Source: Oenococcus sicerae
GTDB lineage: Bacteria; Bacillota; Bacilli; Lactobacillales; Lactobacillaceae
Direction of reading: 5' to 3'
DNA length: 64,000 nucleotides
NCBI RefSeq assembly: GCF_004102045.2
Contig: NZ_CP029684.2
Location: 248,001 to 312,000, forward strand
Part shown: positions 54,045 through 62,522 of the stretch, in pieces
How positions within the stretch are numbered: position 1 is the first letter of the stretch
Layout of the letters: each line of letters starts with the position of its first letter
Position numbers and translations under genes: made by a program
Notes under the pieces: model-generated
The model's database searches: none
Seen by the model: the letters and a program-made list of their open reading frames with translations, nothing else
Told to the model about the DNA's origin: nothing

Positions 54045-54293
54045 AACGACCAGTTCTAAACACTATCAGAATGCTATTCAGGACATTCTACCAACTATTC
54101 TGGAATCGCCCTCTTTGAGATTACTGCATCAGATCTCTCACTTTGTTCTATCAAAGAAATTTGCTTATGTCTCATCCTTAAAAGTGGCATGATATTTCTA
54201 GCATCAATTTGGTAAATAGCCAAAGACTTGATTACGAGTTCATAGATCGAGCATGTTGACCACTTACTGCAGCAGATCACGATCCTGTGCAGT
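54045..54293. other. Non-coding stretch
   Basis: Lies after the candidate RNA and downstream of the 54294 gene. One 76-codon ORF on the minus strand (54325-54095) has no ribosome site and unlikely composition. I see no other feature. Confidence 0.4.
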
Positions 54294-54859
54294 CTAATCA
54301 TAGCTGCTGACAAGATCCTGTACATTCACTGTTTTATAGTATTTCCACTGAGTATTGCTGGCATTCGCATCAGCATTATCTGTCGATGAAACAGGCTGAT
54401 AAAAATTAAATGTGCCATTATGGTTATCTAAAATCCTGACCGAATGATCCATCCAATCACCAATTTCTTCACCGTAATCGTCAATCACGATCACGCTCGG
54501 CGTACCCATATAGACAGCATAATGAGTGCCCATGAAGGGCCGGCCGTCAAACATAGTAATCACCAGCAAGGCCAATTGCGTATCCTGAGACAGACCATCG
54601 AAGTCATTTTCGTTTGAGCTGACCGCCACCGATGATGACGCACTTAAACTTGGGCTAGAAACCGAAGCCGAACTCGAAGCCGAAATTTGTGTTTTTTTCT
54701 TATGAATTTTTTATGCGAAAGCGTTTTGCTGCTAGATTTTTCTCTCGTTCCCAGCTTATCTTGATTGCTTCTACCTAACGCAAAAGAAGCCAAAGCAATA
54801 ATAGCAAACAGCAAGACAGCTGCGACGACAATTACTATTTTTTTAAACATCTTGTTCAT
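54294..54859 (-). CDS. Membrane-anchored protein split into two frames at A-AAA-AAA (frameshifted or recoded)
   Basis: Frame 1 (54859 down) gives MNKMFKKIVIVVAAVLLFAI, a membrane span at 7-28 and a basic stretch up to IRKK, then runs out of frame to a stop. In the -1 frame the sequence continues TQISASSSASVSSPSLSASSS and a domain of about 100 residues (DTQLALLVITMFDG, YMGTPSVIVIDDYG, WKYYKTVNVQDL) to 54294, a total of 188 residues. A Ser-rich linker between anchor and outer domain is just what is expected, so the two frames belong together. The junction, plus 54692-54698, is A AAA AAA in the zero-frame phase required for -1 slippage. Family unknown. It follows the GT2 synthase by 86 bases. 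Confidence 0.6.
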
Positions 54860-54945
54860 AACTCAATCCCTGCACCAAGTCTAACAAAAAAGCCATCACG
54901 GCTTTTGCTAATTGATTATTATGTTGGATGAAAATCAGCTGAACT

Positions 54946-56430
54946 TCAGGCTTTGTAATGCCCTCTTAGCTTGCTGAGTTGGAAGAGCATGAAAATAAAA
55001 GTGATAAATGTTAGATAAGTCAAAATATTGAACGAAGCATTCAAATAAGGTTTGATCGTATCGACCACAAGACGAACGCTTAGCCATTTGAAATAGAAAC
55101 CAACGAAAAGAGCAGCGATTAAGGCGATAGTGATGTAGAACCAGCTGTAATTATGTTTCAGGGTGCCGTTTTCTGCCTGGTACTGCAAAGCCCAACCGTC
55201 AATTTTTTCGATCCTAAAAGAGTCGCGCCAAGTCGATAAATGCACTGAGACCTTAAACCAGATCGTCAACTCGGCTGGAATCGTTGTCAAGGCCAGCAGA
55301 ACATCAATGAGTCGGCGGTTTGGTGTTTTGATCGTGGCCACCGTATTCAAGATGGCTGAGACGAGGATCGGCAAAAACCAAATGTAAGACCAAACAAATT
55401 CATGAATGATCAGTGCGACCGGGATTAAGACAACTAGCATAATTCTAATCAGAAAATTGAAAGCCATCAGTATTTCCTGACTCCAAAGCTGTCTGGCATA
55501 AGCGGTTGAGATACCAGCCTTGGTCATATATTGGATAATGCCGGCCTGCCATTTTTTTCGCTGATTGTACAAACTCGGCAGCGTATTCATCGAATCGACA
55601 TAGCACCGGGCCGAATCACTGATCTTGCATTGCCAGCCGACTTCTCGAATCTGCTGCGTCAGCAATAGATCCTCGGTATCGCTTTCGTTAGAATAGACAC
55701 CATTCATTTTGAAATGCGTATAGACGTCTTTTAAAGTCTCCGGGCGAAACATCGAACATTGGCCGCCAGCGATTTGAGCAATATGATTATTCACTTTTTG
55801 CTTGATCGTCCAAGTTGAAAATTCAACATTTTGAGCAACGGCATAGAATCGTGACATCGGGCCGCCAAACTTGCCATGTTTTAACATATATTCTCGATTA
55901 GGATCATTTCGTGGAATGACATTAATGCTTTCAGGCAGCAGGCACTGATAATTAGCACTAACAGCGCCAGTCTTATACTGTGCGATCAATTCAAGATAGA
56001 GCGTTGATAAACAGTCTCTAGCCAAGTAGACATCGGCATCAATACCAACGAAGGCATCGATATTCTTGACTGACTTTAAATGCTCTTCGGATAAGGGTTC
56101 CTTAGTCAGATCACCCAAAAATAGTCGATAAATCTGGTTCAAAGCACCAGACTTTCGTTCTTTGTTATTGACTGTTTCCAGGACATAAAGATTTAATTGG
56201 TTGGAAAACTTTCGAATTTCGTTTTCCGTATTATCCGTACAATTATCCAAAGCGATAAAAACATCTAGAATATGGTGGGTGACCCCTCTTTGCGCAACGA
56301 TACTTTGGAGGACACTCGTAATTGTGTCGGCCTCATTATGTGCTGGAATTACCAAGACCATCCGTTTAGAAACGTTATCATCAAAAATTCGATTGTTGAC
56401 AGCATCCTCGTAAGCAACCATTTTTAACAT
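54946..56430 (-). CDS. Processive GT2 polysaccharide synthase (membrane)
   Basis: 494 residues. Catalytic domain 20-300: VLVIPAHNEADTITSVLQS, DNCTDNT, FVGIDADVYLA (DxD), SDTEDLLLTQQIREVGW (the ED motif) and YNQRKKWQAG in place of QxxRW. Then four to five membrane spans (about 315-375 and 430-490). This is the cellulose/PNAG/hyaluronan-synthase layout, making and exporting a linear polymer. AGGAGG lies 8 bases before the ATG at 56430. It is divergent from a ribbon-helix-helix gene; shared boxes lie between them. No partner BcsB or PgaB is nearby. Confidence 0.85.
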   Translation of the reverse strand: MLKMVAYEDAVNNRIFDDNVSKRMVLVIPAHNEADTITSVLQSIVAQRGVTHHILDVFIALDNCTDNTENEIRKFSNQLNLYVLETVNNKERKSGALNQIYRLFLGDLTKEPLSEEHLKSVKNIDAFVGIDADVYLARDCLSTLYLELIAQYKTGAVSANYQCLLPESINVIPRNDPNREYMLKHGKFGGPMSRFYAVAQNVEFSTWTIKQKVNNHIAQIAGGQCSMFRPETLKDVYTHFKMNGVYSNESDTEDLLLTQQIREVGWQCKISDSARCYVDSMNTLPSLYNQRKKWQAGIIQYMTKAGISTAYARQLWSQEILMAFNFLIRIMLVVLIPVALIIHEFVWSYIWFLPILVSAILNTVATIKTPNRRLIDVLLALTTIPAELTIWFKVSVHLSTWRDSFRIEKIDGWALQYQAENGTLKHNYSWFYITIALIAALFVGFYFKWLSVRLVVDTIKPYLNASFNILTYLTFITFIFMLFQLSKLRGHYKA

Positions 56431-56453
56431 TATGTGATCCTCCTAAAATTGCT

Positions 56454-56529
56454 CAATAACTTTGTTGCATAACCAATAACATTATTGTACATGAATTTTA
56501 TTCCATTTACAATAACTTTGTTGTATAAT
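56454..56529. promoter_or_regulatory. Divergent promoters and three CAATAAC boxes (GT2 / RHH)
   Basis: Boxes CAATAACTTTGTTG (56454-56467), CAATAACATTATTG (56474-56487) and CAATAACTTTGTTG (56510-56523); the middle one is close to palindromic. Minus promoter: TTGTAA (56512-56507), 17 bases, TACAAT (56489-56484), so box 3 overlaps its -35 and box 2 its -10. Plus promoter: TATAAT (56524-56529) directly after box 3 and 6 bases before the RHH start codon. A protein on these boxes would shut both promoters. Confidence 0.75.
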
Positions 56530-56535
56530 TATGTT

Positions 56536-56694
56536 ATGAAGAAGAGAGTTACATTTGCGCTTGACCAAGACGTTGTCGCAGAGCTTAAGACAATTTCAGA
56601 TGAAACAATGATCCCACAATCTCGCTTAGTTGAAAAAGCCATCGAGGAAGTGATCGAGGAAGAAAAAAAGAAAATCGATCAAGGTCTTATCTAA
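56536..56694 (+). CDS. Ribbon-helix-helix (CopG/Arc type) regulator, 52 residues
   Basis: From the ATG at 56536: a beta strand KKRVTFALDQDVVAELK, helix LKTISDETMIPQSRLVEKAI, then an acidic-basic helix to IDQGLI. The R-V-T-F-A-L strand contacts the DNA major groove; PQSRLVEKAI is the typical second helix. An earlier ATG at 56485 would include its own promoter and was rejected. TATAAT ends 6 bases before the ATG, no Shine-Dalgarno: leaderless. No toxin gene follows, so it is more likely a repressor of itself and the divergent GT2 synthase than an antitoxin. Confidence 0.8.
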   Translation: MKKRVTFALDQDVVAELKTISDETMIPQSRLVEKAIEEVIEEEKKKIDQGLI

Positions 56695-56755
56695 GCTTTT
56701 TTAACTCAAAAGTAAACTAACAGTTATTCGTCATTCATTTGTAAAGCGTTTTAAC

Positions 56756-56786
56756 AATACTCTCGAAATTATTGAGAGTATTTTAG
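56756..56786 (+). terminator. Terminator of the RHH gene
   Basis: AATACTCTC / GAGAGTATT hairpin (56756-56764, 56774-56782), loop of nine, followed by TTAG; a 62-base trailer after the RHH stop. Confidence 0.7.
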
Positions 56787-57107
56787 TGTCTTCTAACGCA
56801 AACTCGGCAATATGTTGTTGTGCGTTGAACTGAACCTGGGTATGTTTTGGTTTTTAGCCATTGATGTCCTAATATCACCATTTCTAGCTAACCATTAAGG
56901 CAAAAACGCTGTCATTGATTCAATGTCCAATAAAATTATACTGATTCATAGAGTAAAAAGATACTTTTTTCTTCAATTGATCACGAATTAGCTCGTTATT
57001 TGAAAATTAGACATTTTTTTCATAGAAATAGCTCATATTCGTTGGCAAAAACAAAACATTTTCATGACATATAAAAAAGTCCCCCCGAAATGATCGACAG
57101 CTCTTAT
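56787..57107. other. Non-coding stretch between RHH and the coiled-coil gene
   Basis: About 320 bases. On the minus strand a 32-codon open stretch (about 56889-56791, ending TTTYCRVCVRRH) has no ribosome site; it might be a relic. Otherwise A/T-rich without clear hairpins. Confidence 0.35.
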
Positions 57108-57689
57108 TTACTGATTATTTTGAACCGTATTATCGGCATACTGTTGTAATTGCTGAACATCTTTGACCGCTTCATTTAGATCAGATTTGTCTTTAGCGCC
57201 AGCGTTCACCTGTTTTTGCAGGGAAGTCACTTGATCATTTAAGCTCTTAATAGTTTGTTTGTCTTGCTGAAGTTTAGAAGCGAGAGAATCGACTTCGCGT
57301 TGTTTAGCATCGATCGTTTGCTGCATACTAGCAACTTTCGCGTTTTCTTCGTCAATTTTTTGTTGAATCTGTATCCTTAATGAATCGTTATCCCGTTTTG
57401 CATCAGTTAACTGTTTTTGCAAATTAGTTACTTTGCCATTCAGTGAAACAATGTTATTTTTCGCATCGCTCAAGTCTTGGTTTGATTTGCTTAATTGAGA
57501 ATCCAGAGTCGTGATATGCGTATTTTTTTCTTGAATTCTGTGAGCCAAAGTATCAATATCAGCCTTCGTCTGCGCGACATTTTGGTGACCGGCCCAGACA
57601 CTGTCAGCTATACTTTTTACACCAAAACCGGCAAAAAGCAGTAACACAGCCGTTCCTACAATTAAGAAACATTTTATTGTTTTCTTCAT
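57108..57689 (-). CDS. Membrane-anchored coiled-coil protein
   Basis: 193 residues. Membrane span at 7-27 (FLIVGTAVLLLFAGFGV), then residues 45-180 are an almost unbroken heptad pattern of L/V/I with K/D/Q/S (LAHRIQEKNTHITTLDSQL, VSLNGKVTNLQKQLTDAK, ASKLQQDKQTIKSLNDQ, VTSLQKQVNAG). It faces outward and may be a wall spacer or a partner-binding rod. No family recognised. No terminator seen. The spacer after it contains A-run/C-run sequence without pairing. Confidence 0.6.
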   Translation of the reverse strand: MKKTIKCFLIVGTAVLLLFAGFGVKSIADSVWAGHQNVAQTKADIDTLAHRIQEKNTHITTLDSQLSKSNQDLSDAKNNIVSLNGKVTNLQKQLTDAKRDNDSLRIQIQQKIDEENAKVASMQQTIDAKQREVDSLASKLQQDKQTIKSLNDQVTSLQKQVNAGAKDKSDLNEAVKDVQQLQQYADNTVQNNQ

Positions 57690-57814
57690 AAATACCTATT
57701 CAATATCTTGTTTGTGCTGCAAATAGGAGCACAACGTCTGATAATTATACTAGCCATATATACGAATATAAACGATAACTTTTTGACAGACAAGGGTTCG
57801 GTCCGCTCACGAGC

Positions 57815-57862
57815 CTAGTCCAGATCAACCTCAACCGGATAAACGAGATAACGATGTTTCAT
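57815..57862 (-). CDS. Possible 15-residue peptide (MKHRYLVYPVEVDLD)
   Basis: A very good ribosome site (TTAAGGAGG) at 7 bases precedes ATG at 57862, and a stop follows after 15 codons. Either a real short peptide, a leader peptide or the start of a decayed gene. No promoter obvious. Confidence 0.25.
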   Translation of the reverse strand: MKHRYLVYPVEVDLD

Positions 57863-57932
57863 AAGTCTGCCTCCTTAACGCTAGGAATGATTGATCGATA
57901 CGTCCCAATTCTAATAGCATCTTTGATCTGAA

Positions 57933-58235
57933 TTACCTAAATCTATTCAAGAAAGCCAGCCATCTAGCTGAGATTTCTGTGACAATTCTGTCTATCAATC
58001 TATCAGAGCGTTTAGTCACTTGCGCTTGATCAATGACCTCATTGTCATCGTCTGTGGGATAGGCTTTTTCATACATACTCAGCAGCGTGATCTGAGCCAT
58101 GGGTTCTAGTTTGAAAACACGTAACTCACGACTGGTCAGCTGCGTGATTTCTGTCTCTGTTAAATTCGTCTTTGCCTGCAGCTCTGCAAGTGTCCGTGTG
58201 TCGAGGATAAATTCCATTCTTTCTATGGCATTCAT
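57933..58235 (-). CDS. Hypothetical protein of 100 residues
   Basis: From the ATG at 58235, which has AAAGGA nine bases upstream; the longer ORF (to 58346) lacks this. Helical throughout: FILDTRTLAELQAKTNLTETEITQLTSREL looks like a helix-turn-helix unit (about 10-40), then LEPMAQITLLSMYEKAYPTDDDNE and an amphipathic C-terminal helix RLIDRIVTEISARWLAFLNRF. It could be a small DNA-binding protein. No family recognised. Confidence 0.5.
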   Translation of the reverse strand: MNAIERMEFILDTRTLAELQAKTNLTETEITQLTSRELRVFKLEPMAQITLLSMYEKAYPTDDDNEVIDQAQVTKRSDRLIDRIVTEISARWLAFLNRFR

Positions 58236-58346
58236 GTGATCAAGTCCTTTCGTATGGGGTATCTTATGAGGATAACAGAAAACGCCATCCAATCCTGCAA
58301 ACAGCTGCCCAGCTTCATTTGCAAGAGTATTGAAAATGAGGTACAA

Positions 58347-58640
58347 ACATATTTTGACCTAGGCCAATAATTTATTAAATTAAATCGCTGACAATAAACA
58401 CTATTTTTTAGAGAATTTATTCAAGCTGCTTTATCATCGCTTATTGTTCCGTTTCGAACTTTAATTGCGCCTGCGGTTGACCCTTGATCGAATTTGCCTT
58501 GTTATAGTTTGCGAGTAATAGCCAGACAGATGTATTATGGCTAAACTGTTATATCGGCCAATTCAGTTTAGCAAAATCCTCTGATCAACCTGTTATCATA
58601 ATGTCAGCGTATACGCAAAATCCATAGTCAATATGTGCTA
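58347..58640. other. Non-coding stretch with a 9-bp inverted repeat
   Basis: GCTAAACTG (58539-58547) and CAGTTTAGC (58563-58571) form a perfect inverted repeat with a 15-base loop. No T-run. Nothing else seen. Confidence 0.35.
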
Positions 58641-58644
58641 GGTG

Positions 58645-58822
58645 TTATAATGAATTATGTTAGTTAACTCATGTGAACAAGTTAAATAAAACTAGCCTAT
58701 GTTAAAAGAAATTGAGGTTTCGTATGGTTTTCGCGGCTGGTACTTTCCCTCTATGGGATCGATCATCAGAAGCGATCTTAAAATAATTAATTGATTAAAA
58801 GCACCTTGATGGTGTTTTTTTA
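58645..58822 (+). other. Short transcript unit with possible 31-residue ORF
   Basis: TGTTATAAT (extended -10, about 58646-58654) leads into about 160 bases ending in the terminator CACC-ttgat-GGTG-TTTTTTT (58802-58822). Within it the ATG at 58699 opens a 31-codon ORF to 58794 (contains GFRGWYFPSMGSIIRSDL), without a clear ribosome site. Either a small RNA or a small-protein gene. Confidence 0.4.
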
Positions 58823-58842
58823 TTGGTTTAGGGTTTTAATTA

Positions 58843-58872
58843 TTAAAAAACATCCCAGCTAATGTTGAGATG
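58843..58872 (-). terminator. Terminator of the glsB transcript
   Basis: Minus strand ACATCTC / GGGATGT (7 bp, one wobble) followed by TTTTTTAAT; about 100 bases after the GlsB stop. Confidence 0.6.
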
Positions 58873-58973
58873 TCCTGTAAGTGATCTTCTTTGAAGTTAT
58901 ATTTCATTGGGTCTAAGGCCCGGTATTTATTATACAAAAACCACCAATTCTATGCCACAACCCAATATATGAT

Positions 58974-59219
58974 CTAGTTTGTCCTGCTGGTCAACCAAGA
59001 AACGACCGCTACGACGATCACGGCGCCAATGATCGAAGGAATCAAAGCCATACCTGCAAGCGTTGGTCCCCAATGACCCAAAAGCGACTCACCTACCCAA
59101 GAACCAACTAGACCAGCCACAATGTTGGCAATCCAGCCCATAGCCTTGCCTTTGCTAGTTAAAGCGCCAGCGATAGCACCGATAACAGCACCGATAATTA
59201 AAGCCCAAATTAAATGCAT
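58974..59219 (-). CDS. GlsB/YeaQ/YmgE family small membrane stress protein
   Basis: 81 residues from the ATG at 59219 (AAAGGAAAT upstream). Three hydrophobic segments with Gly-rich turns: LIWALIIGAVIGAIAGAL, GWIANIVAGLVGSWVGESL, LIPSIIGAVIVVAVVSWL. The family ('transglycosylase-associated') is linked to general stress, often with Asp23/CsbD. csbD lies directly upstream on the same strand, so they probably respond together. Confidence 0.88.
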   Translation of the reverse strand: MHLIWALIIGAVIGAIAGALTSKGKAMGWIANIVAGLVGSWVGESLLGHWGPTLAGMALIPSIIGAVIVVAVVSWLTSRTN

Positions 59220-59388
59220 AGTATTTCCTTTCCCAAACAAGATGTTATTAGTACTACTACTAATAACTTTATTTTAACAAAAATCACAAACTCATTTCTT
59301 GAGGCAAAAGAAGATCTCTACAGGCCTTCTTATTTTAATCTTATTTCTTTTCAGGATCTTTGGCTTCGTTGAGCTTGCGAGTAGCTGC

Positions 59389-59601
59389 TCAATCGTTCTT
59401 ATCCAGATCTTTCTTGACATCTTCAACTTTGTCAGCAACAGCATCTTTAGCATCGGACAACACATCCTTTGCTTTTCCCACTGCTTTTTGAATCTTACCT
59501 TCACCTTCACGAGCCTTGTCACCGGTAACTTTGCCTTCGACTTCTTTGGCAGTACCAGCGGCTTTGTCTTTCAGTGAATCAACTTTATCTTTTGATGACA
59601 T
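59389..59601 (-). CDS. CsbD-family stress protein
   Basis: 70 residues, highly charged: KDKVDSLKDKAAGTAKEVEGKVTGD, EGEGKIQKAVGKAKDVL. This repeating K-x-x-G-x-x-K-E pattern is the CsbD fold (four-helix). General-stress protein of unknown mechanism. GGGAGAAAG is the ribosome site. A second frame on the same strand (59522-59292) is only a shadow. Confidence 0.9.
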   Translation of the reverse strand: MSSKDKVDSLKDKAAGTAKEVEGKVTGDKAREGEGKIQKAVGKAKDVLSDAKDAVADKVEDVKKDLDKND

Positions 59602-59738
59602 ATCTTTCTCCCTTGGGTTATTTCAGTAAGTCGTACGAAAAATTACTGATAGATTAATTATGTCATAGTCAGATAACAAGACAATTAAACTACCATAACA
59701 AATACTCAGATAAAACATGAAACACGCTAGCAGAAAAG

Positions 59739-60767
59739 TCAGCTAATTGTCTTTAAATGTCTAGCAATCAACTGATGCAGCTGCCCAAAATCAGGTCTAA
59801 GGTCAAAATCATGTTTCGGAGTGCCTATTAAGCGATCAATAATAGCTTTTAAACGTGTTAGGTCGGTCTCGTCTGTATAGTCGATCCAATCAATATGCTC
59901 TAACCAATCAATGTAAGCATGTTTCCCTTTGCCATAGCTATTGCCAAACAGTAAGCATGGCGTGCCTGTCAAGACAGAAAAGACCATTGCATGCCAGCGA
60001 TCAGTGATAATCATTTCTTGATGAGCAAACAATTCCAATTCTTGCTGAAATAATTTTTCACGCGTCATCGGCGTAATATGATCCACCGTATCAAGAACCG
60101 TATCTGTTTGTATAATCGAGCGTTGAGGCTTATCCAGCAAATGCTTCATAGACTCAACAAGCGTGTCGTCCACCACTTTTTCACCATCACGGCGTAAAGC
60201 AAATAAAGCTCCTGAGCGCTGGAAATGGAAGTCTTCGGCCTTCATATACAAGACCATATCGGGCGTGAATAAAACGTGATTGGAAAATGTTGTCTGCATG
60301 CGATGATAACTTTGCGCATCGCGGGCGATCAAGAATAAATGTGGATTCCGACTATAAGCAGCCTGACTCAGCTGTTGCTGTTTATGACCAAAATCAGTCT
60401 CTTCAAAGTGAATAGATTGTGGAAAAGAAATCGTCAGATTATTCACAAAAGTAGAAAATACCTTTCTCCGCGCTGATTCATGCTCTGTATAAAGGCTTCC
60501 CATATTACCGCCGCCAACAAAAGAAACAACGTCTTGGGAAGTAATGATCTTCTCAACAGCTTCGATCCCGGCATCATTATCATCTTCTAGAATTTCAATA
60601 TATTGAAATTCGGGGAACTCAGTCTCAATGTATTTTCGCGAGGCCAAAGAAACAGCTTGATCGCCTAAGTTCGTATAATCGGGAATGCCGAAAGCAAAAA
60701 ACTTTGGTCGACTATTAGTTGGCAAGGTCGAAACTGATTTTGTTGTTTCAATAAAAAAACGAGGCAT
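59739..60767 (-). CDS. Polysaccharide pyruvyl transferase family protein
   Basis: 342 residues from the second of two adjacent ATGs (GGAG spaced 7 bases). GT-B-like fold with FGIPDYTNLGDQAVSLASRKYI at the N-terminus (the N-L-G-D-x-A signature), VSFVGGGNMGSLY, LFTPDMVLY, and ITDRWHAMVFSVLTGTPCLLF near the C-terminus (donor-site D-R-x-H). It adds a ketal-linked pyruvate to a wall or capsule sugar. The neighbouring MFS gene lies 28 bases upstream. Fits the nearby polysaccharide genes. Confidence 0.88.
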   Translation of the reverse strand: MPRFFIETTKSVSTLPTNSRPKFFAFGIPDYTNLGDQAVSLASRKYIETEFPEFQYIEILEDDNDAGIEAVEKIITSQDVVSFVGGGNMGSLYTEHESARRKVFSTFVNNLTISFPQSIHFEETDFGHKQQQLSQAAYSRNPHLFLIARDAQSYHRMQTTFSNHVLFTPDMVLYMKAEDFHFQRSGALFALRRDGEKVVDDTLVESMKHLLDKPQRSIIQTDTVLDTVDHITPMTREKLFQQELELFAHQEMIITDRWHAMVFSVLTGTPCLLFGNSYGKGKHAYIDWLEHIDWIDYTDETDLTRLKAIIDRLIGTPKHDFDLRPDFGQLHQLIARHLKTIS

Positions 60768-60794
60768 CATATATCTCCTTTAAGATCGATCAAT

Positions 60795-62177
60795 TTATTT
60801 TTGTGTTAAAAAATCATTTTTCTCATAAGCTATATGCATTTCTCTTTTGTTGATCACAAAGATAGAGAGCAGAACGCTGACACCATTGCTTAAAGCGAAG
60901 ATGAAAAAAGACATTCCCACTCCCACACTTGAGATCAACAAAGGAAAAATCAAACTGATGACAAAATTTGTAATCCAGGTCGTTGCAGTTGCGATCGACA
61001 TAAAACGCGCTTGAACAACCGTAGGAAACATCTCAGACATAATTAACCAAGTCACTGGGCTGACAATCCCTTGGTGGCTGGCCAAGAAAAGAGCTAGAAA
61101 GACTAGAACGAGCAAGCTTGTCGCAGCTTGATCAAGAGACTTTAAGTGCATGACGAAAGCTAATAAAGCCAAGAAGAGAATATTGCCTGATAAACCGATC
61201 AACAGCATACGATGATGATCATACTTTGCAATTAATCTTGTACCAAAAATACTGGCTAGTACCGAAACAAAGCCTATCAAAACGTTGGCATACAAAGAAC
61301 CGCTTTGGCCCATACCTATTCGTTCTAACAAAATCGTGCCATAATACATGACTGTATTGACACCGGAAATTTGTTGAATCAAGGCAATGACGGCACCAGA
61401 GAAGAGCAGATAAATAAGACTGGGTTTTTTCCAAATGCTGCGCCATGCTAAACCATTACCAGTGTCCTCGGTATTTTTGGCATTATTTGCCAATTTTTCC
61501 GAAACTTCTCTTGGAAAACCAAGTCTTGAAAATAGATGACGTGCACGTCTGACTTTATTTTGTAAGAGCAGCCAGCGAGGACTGCCGCTAATATGAAAGG
61601 AATTAAACCATAAAAAAATAGCTGGAATACTAGCGGAAATAATCATGACTCGCCAAATCGGTCCCCAGTTCCCCCAGATATTTCCTAATATGGCATTAAC
61701 ACAGAAAGCGGTCAACTGTCCCATGACAATGAAAATGGCATTTTTGTTAACATTATTTGTCCGAACCGGTTCGGGTGAGATCTCAGCTAAATACATCGGT
61801 GACAGACTGGAAGCAGCTCCGACGGCTAAACCCAAAATAAAACGGAAAATGGCCATAAACATAAAATTCATCGAAACTGCGCAAAAAATAGTTGAAATAG
61901 TAAATAATGCAGCGATCCAGCGAAGCGTCTTTTTTCGACCAAATCGATCTGCAAGACTGCCGCATCCAAGTGCACCGATACACGCGCCTAGTACCAAAGC
62001 ACTTGAGACAACACCTTGTAAAGCCGGAGTCAAATCAAGCTGACTAGGTTTGCTCATAAAAGCTAAAGCGCCATTAATAACGCCCGTATCATAACCGAAT
62101 AGAAAACCACCCAAAGAGATTACGTAAGTACTGTATCTTAAAAAACTATTATTGAACTTGGCATGTTTTCTATGCAT
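60795..62177 (-). CDS. MFS sugar porter (major facilitator, sugar:H+ symporter type)
   Basis: 460 residues from the ATG at 62177 (AAAGGA upstream; the longer form has none). Twelve spans. Sugar-porter marks: GYDTGVINGAL in span 1, SLADRFGRKKTL in loop 2-3, ASSLSPMYLAEISPEPVR after span 4, QQISGVNTVMYYGTILLE in span 7, and WLIMSEMFPTVVQARFM in the C-half. Sugar unknown; xylose/arabinose/glucose porters share these motifs. Confidence 0.92.
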   Translation of the reverse strand: MHRKHAKFNNSFLRYSTYVISLGGFLFGYDTGVINGALAFMSKPSQLDLTPALQGVVSSALVLGACIGALGCGSLADRFGRKKTLRWIAALFTISTIFCAVSMNFMFMAIFRFILGLAVGAASSLSPMYLAEISPEPVRTNNVNKNAIFIVMGQLTAFCVNAILGNIWGNWGPIWRVMIISASIPAIFLWFNSFHISGSPRWLLLQNKVRRARHLFSRLGFPREVSEKLANNAKNTEDTGNGLAWRSIWKKPSLIYLLFSGAVIALIQQISGVNTVMYYGTILLERIGMGQSGSLYANVLIGFVSVLASIFGTRLIAKYDHHRMLLIGLSGNILFLALLAFVMHLKSLDQAATSLLVLVFLALFLASHQGIVSPVTWLIMSEMFPTVVQARFMSIATATTWITNFVISLIFPLLISSVGVGMSFFIFALSNGVSVLLSIFVINKREMHIAYEKNDFLTQK

Positions 62178-62473
62178 TGAAATCCTTTCTTGTCTACTAA
62201 ATTTAGAATAAAAAGATAAGTGCATTTATGTAAACACCATTTCATTCTAGTCCTCTTTATCTACGACTTTTATAAAGTAAGCTTTTCTAACTAGCGCTAA
62301 TCATATTGGAGGATGGCTATAAAGCGTTCGATACGGATACGAGGCAGCTTTATTAGACCAAGCTAGTCAAGAAACAACGCTGGATCAGATCCATTTTTGC
62401 AGGTAATGAAAAGGATCTTTGGGCAGCTTTTATGCTAAAAGTTGCCTTTGAATTATCTAGATACAGCGGCCTA
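62178..62473. other. Non-coding stretch with possible gene relic
   Basis: About 300 bases. On the plus strand one frame from about 62329 to 62497 is open except for one TAG and reads protein-like (RWIRSIFAGNEKDLWAAFML), but has no start or ribosome site. It may be the remains of a gene. No repeats or hairpins of note. Confidence 0.35.
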
Positions 62474-62501
62474 ATAAAAAAACGACTCGTATGAGCCGTT
62501 T
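62474..62501 (-). terminator. Terminator of the 63576 gene
   Basis: ACGGCTC / GAGTCGT hairpin (7 bp, one wobble) with TTTTTTT on the minus strand, about 25 bases after the stop. Confidence 0.85.
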
Positions 62502-62522
62502 ACAAACAAAATCTAACTGAGA

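Noticed and set aside
54095-54325. 76-codon ORF on the minus strand
   Set aside because: No ribosome site, unlikely composition (many Cys/Ile/Arg), overlaps the end of the better-supported 54294 gene.
56739-56757. cre-like palindrome TTGTAAAGCGTTTTAACAA
   Set aside because: The GC core is out of register with the CcpA consensus (11 of 14 at best) and it lies downstream of a gene.
59292-59522. 76-codon ORF overlapping csbD
   Set aside because: Shadow frame of the CsbD gene, rich in Lys/Arg/Met/Leu without a ribosome site.
62329-62497. Gene on the plus strand after the MFS porter
   Set aside because: Contains a stop, has no start or ribosome site and no recognisable family; at most a relic.
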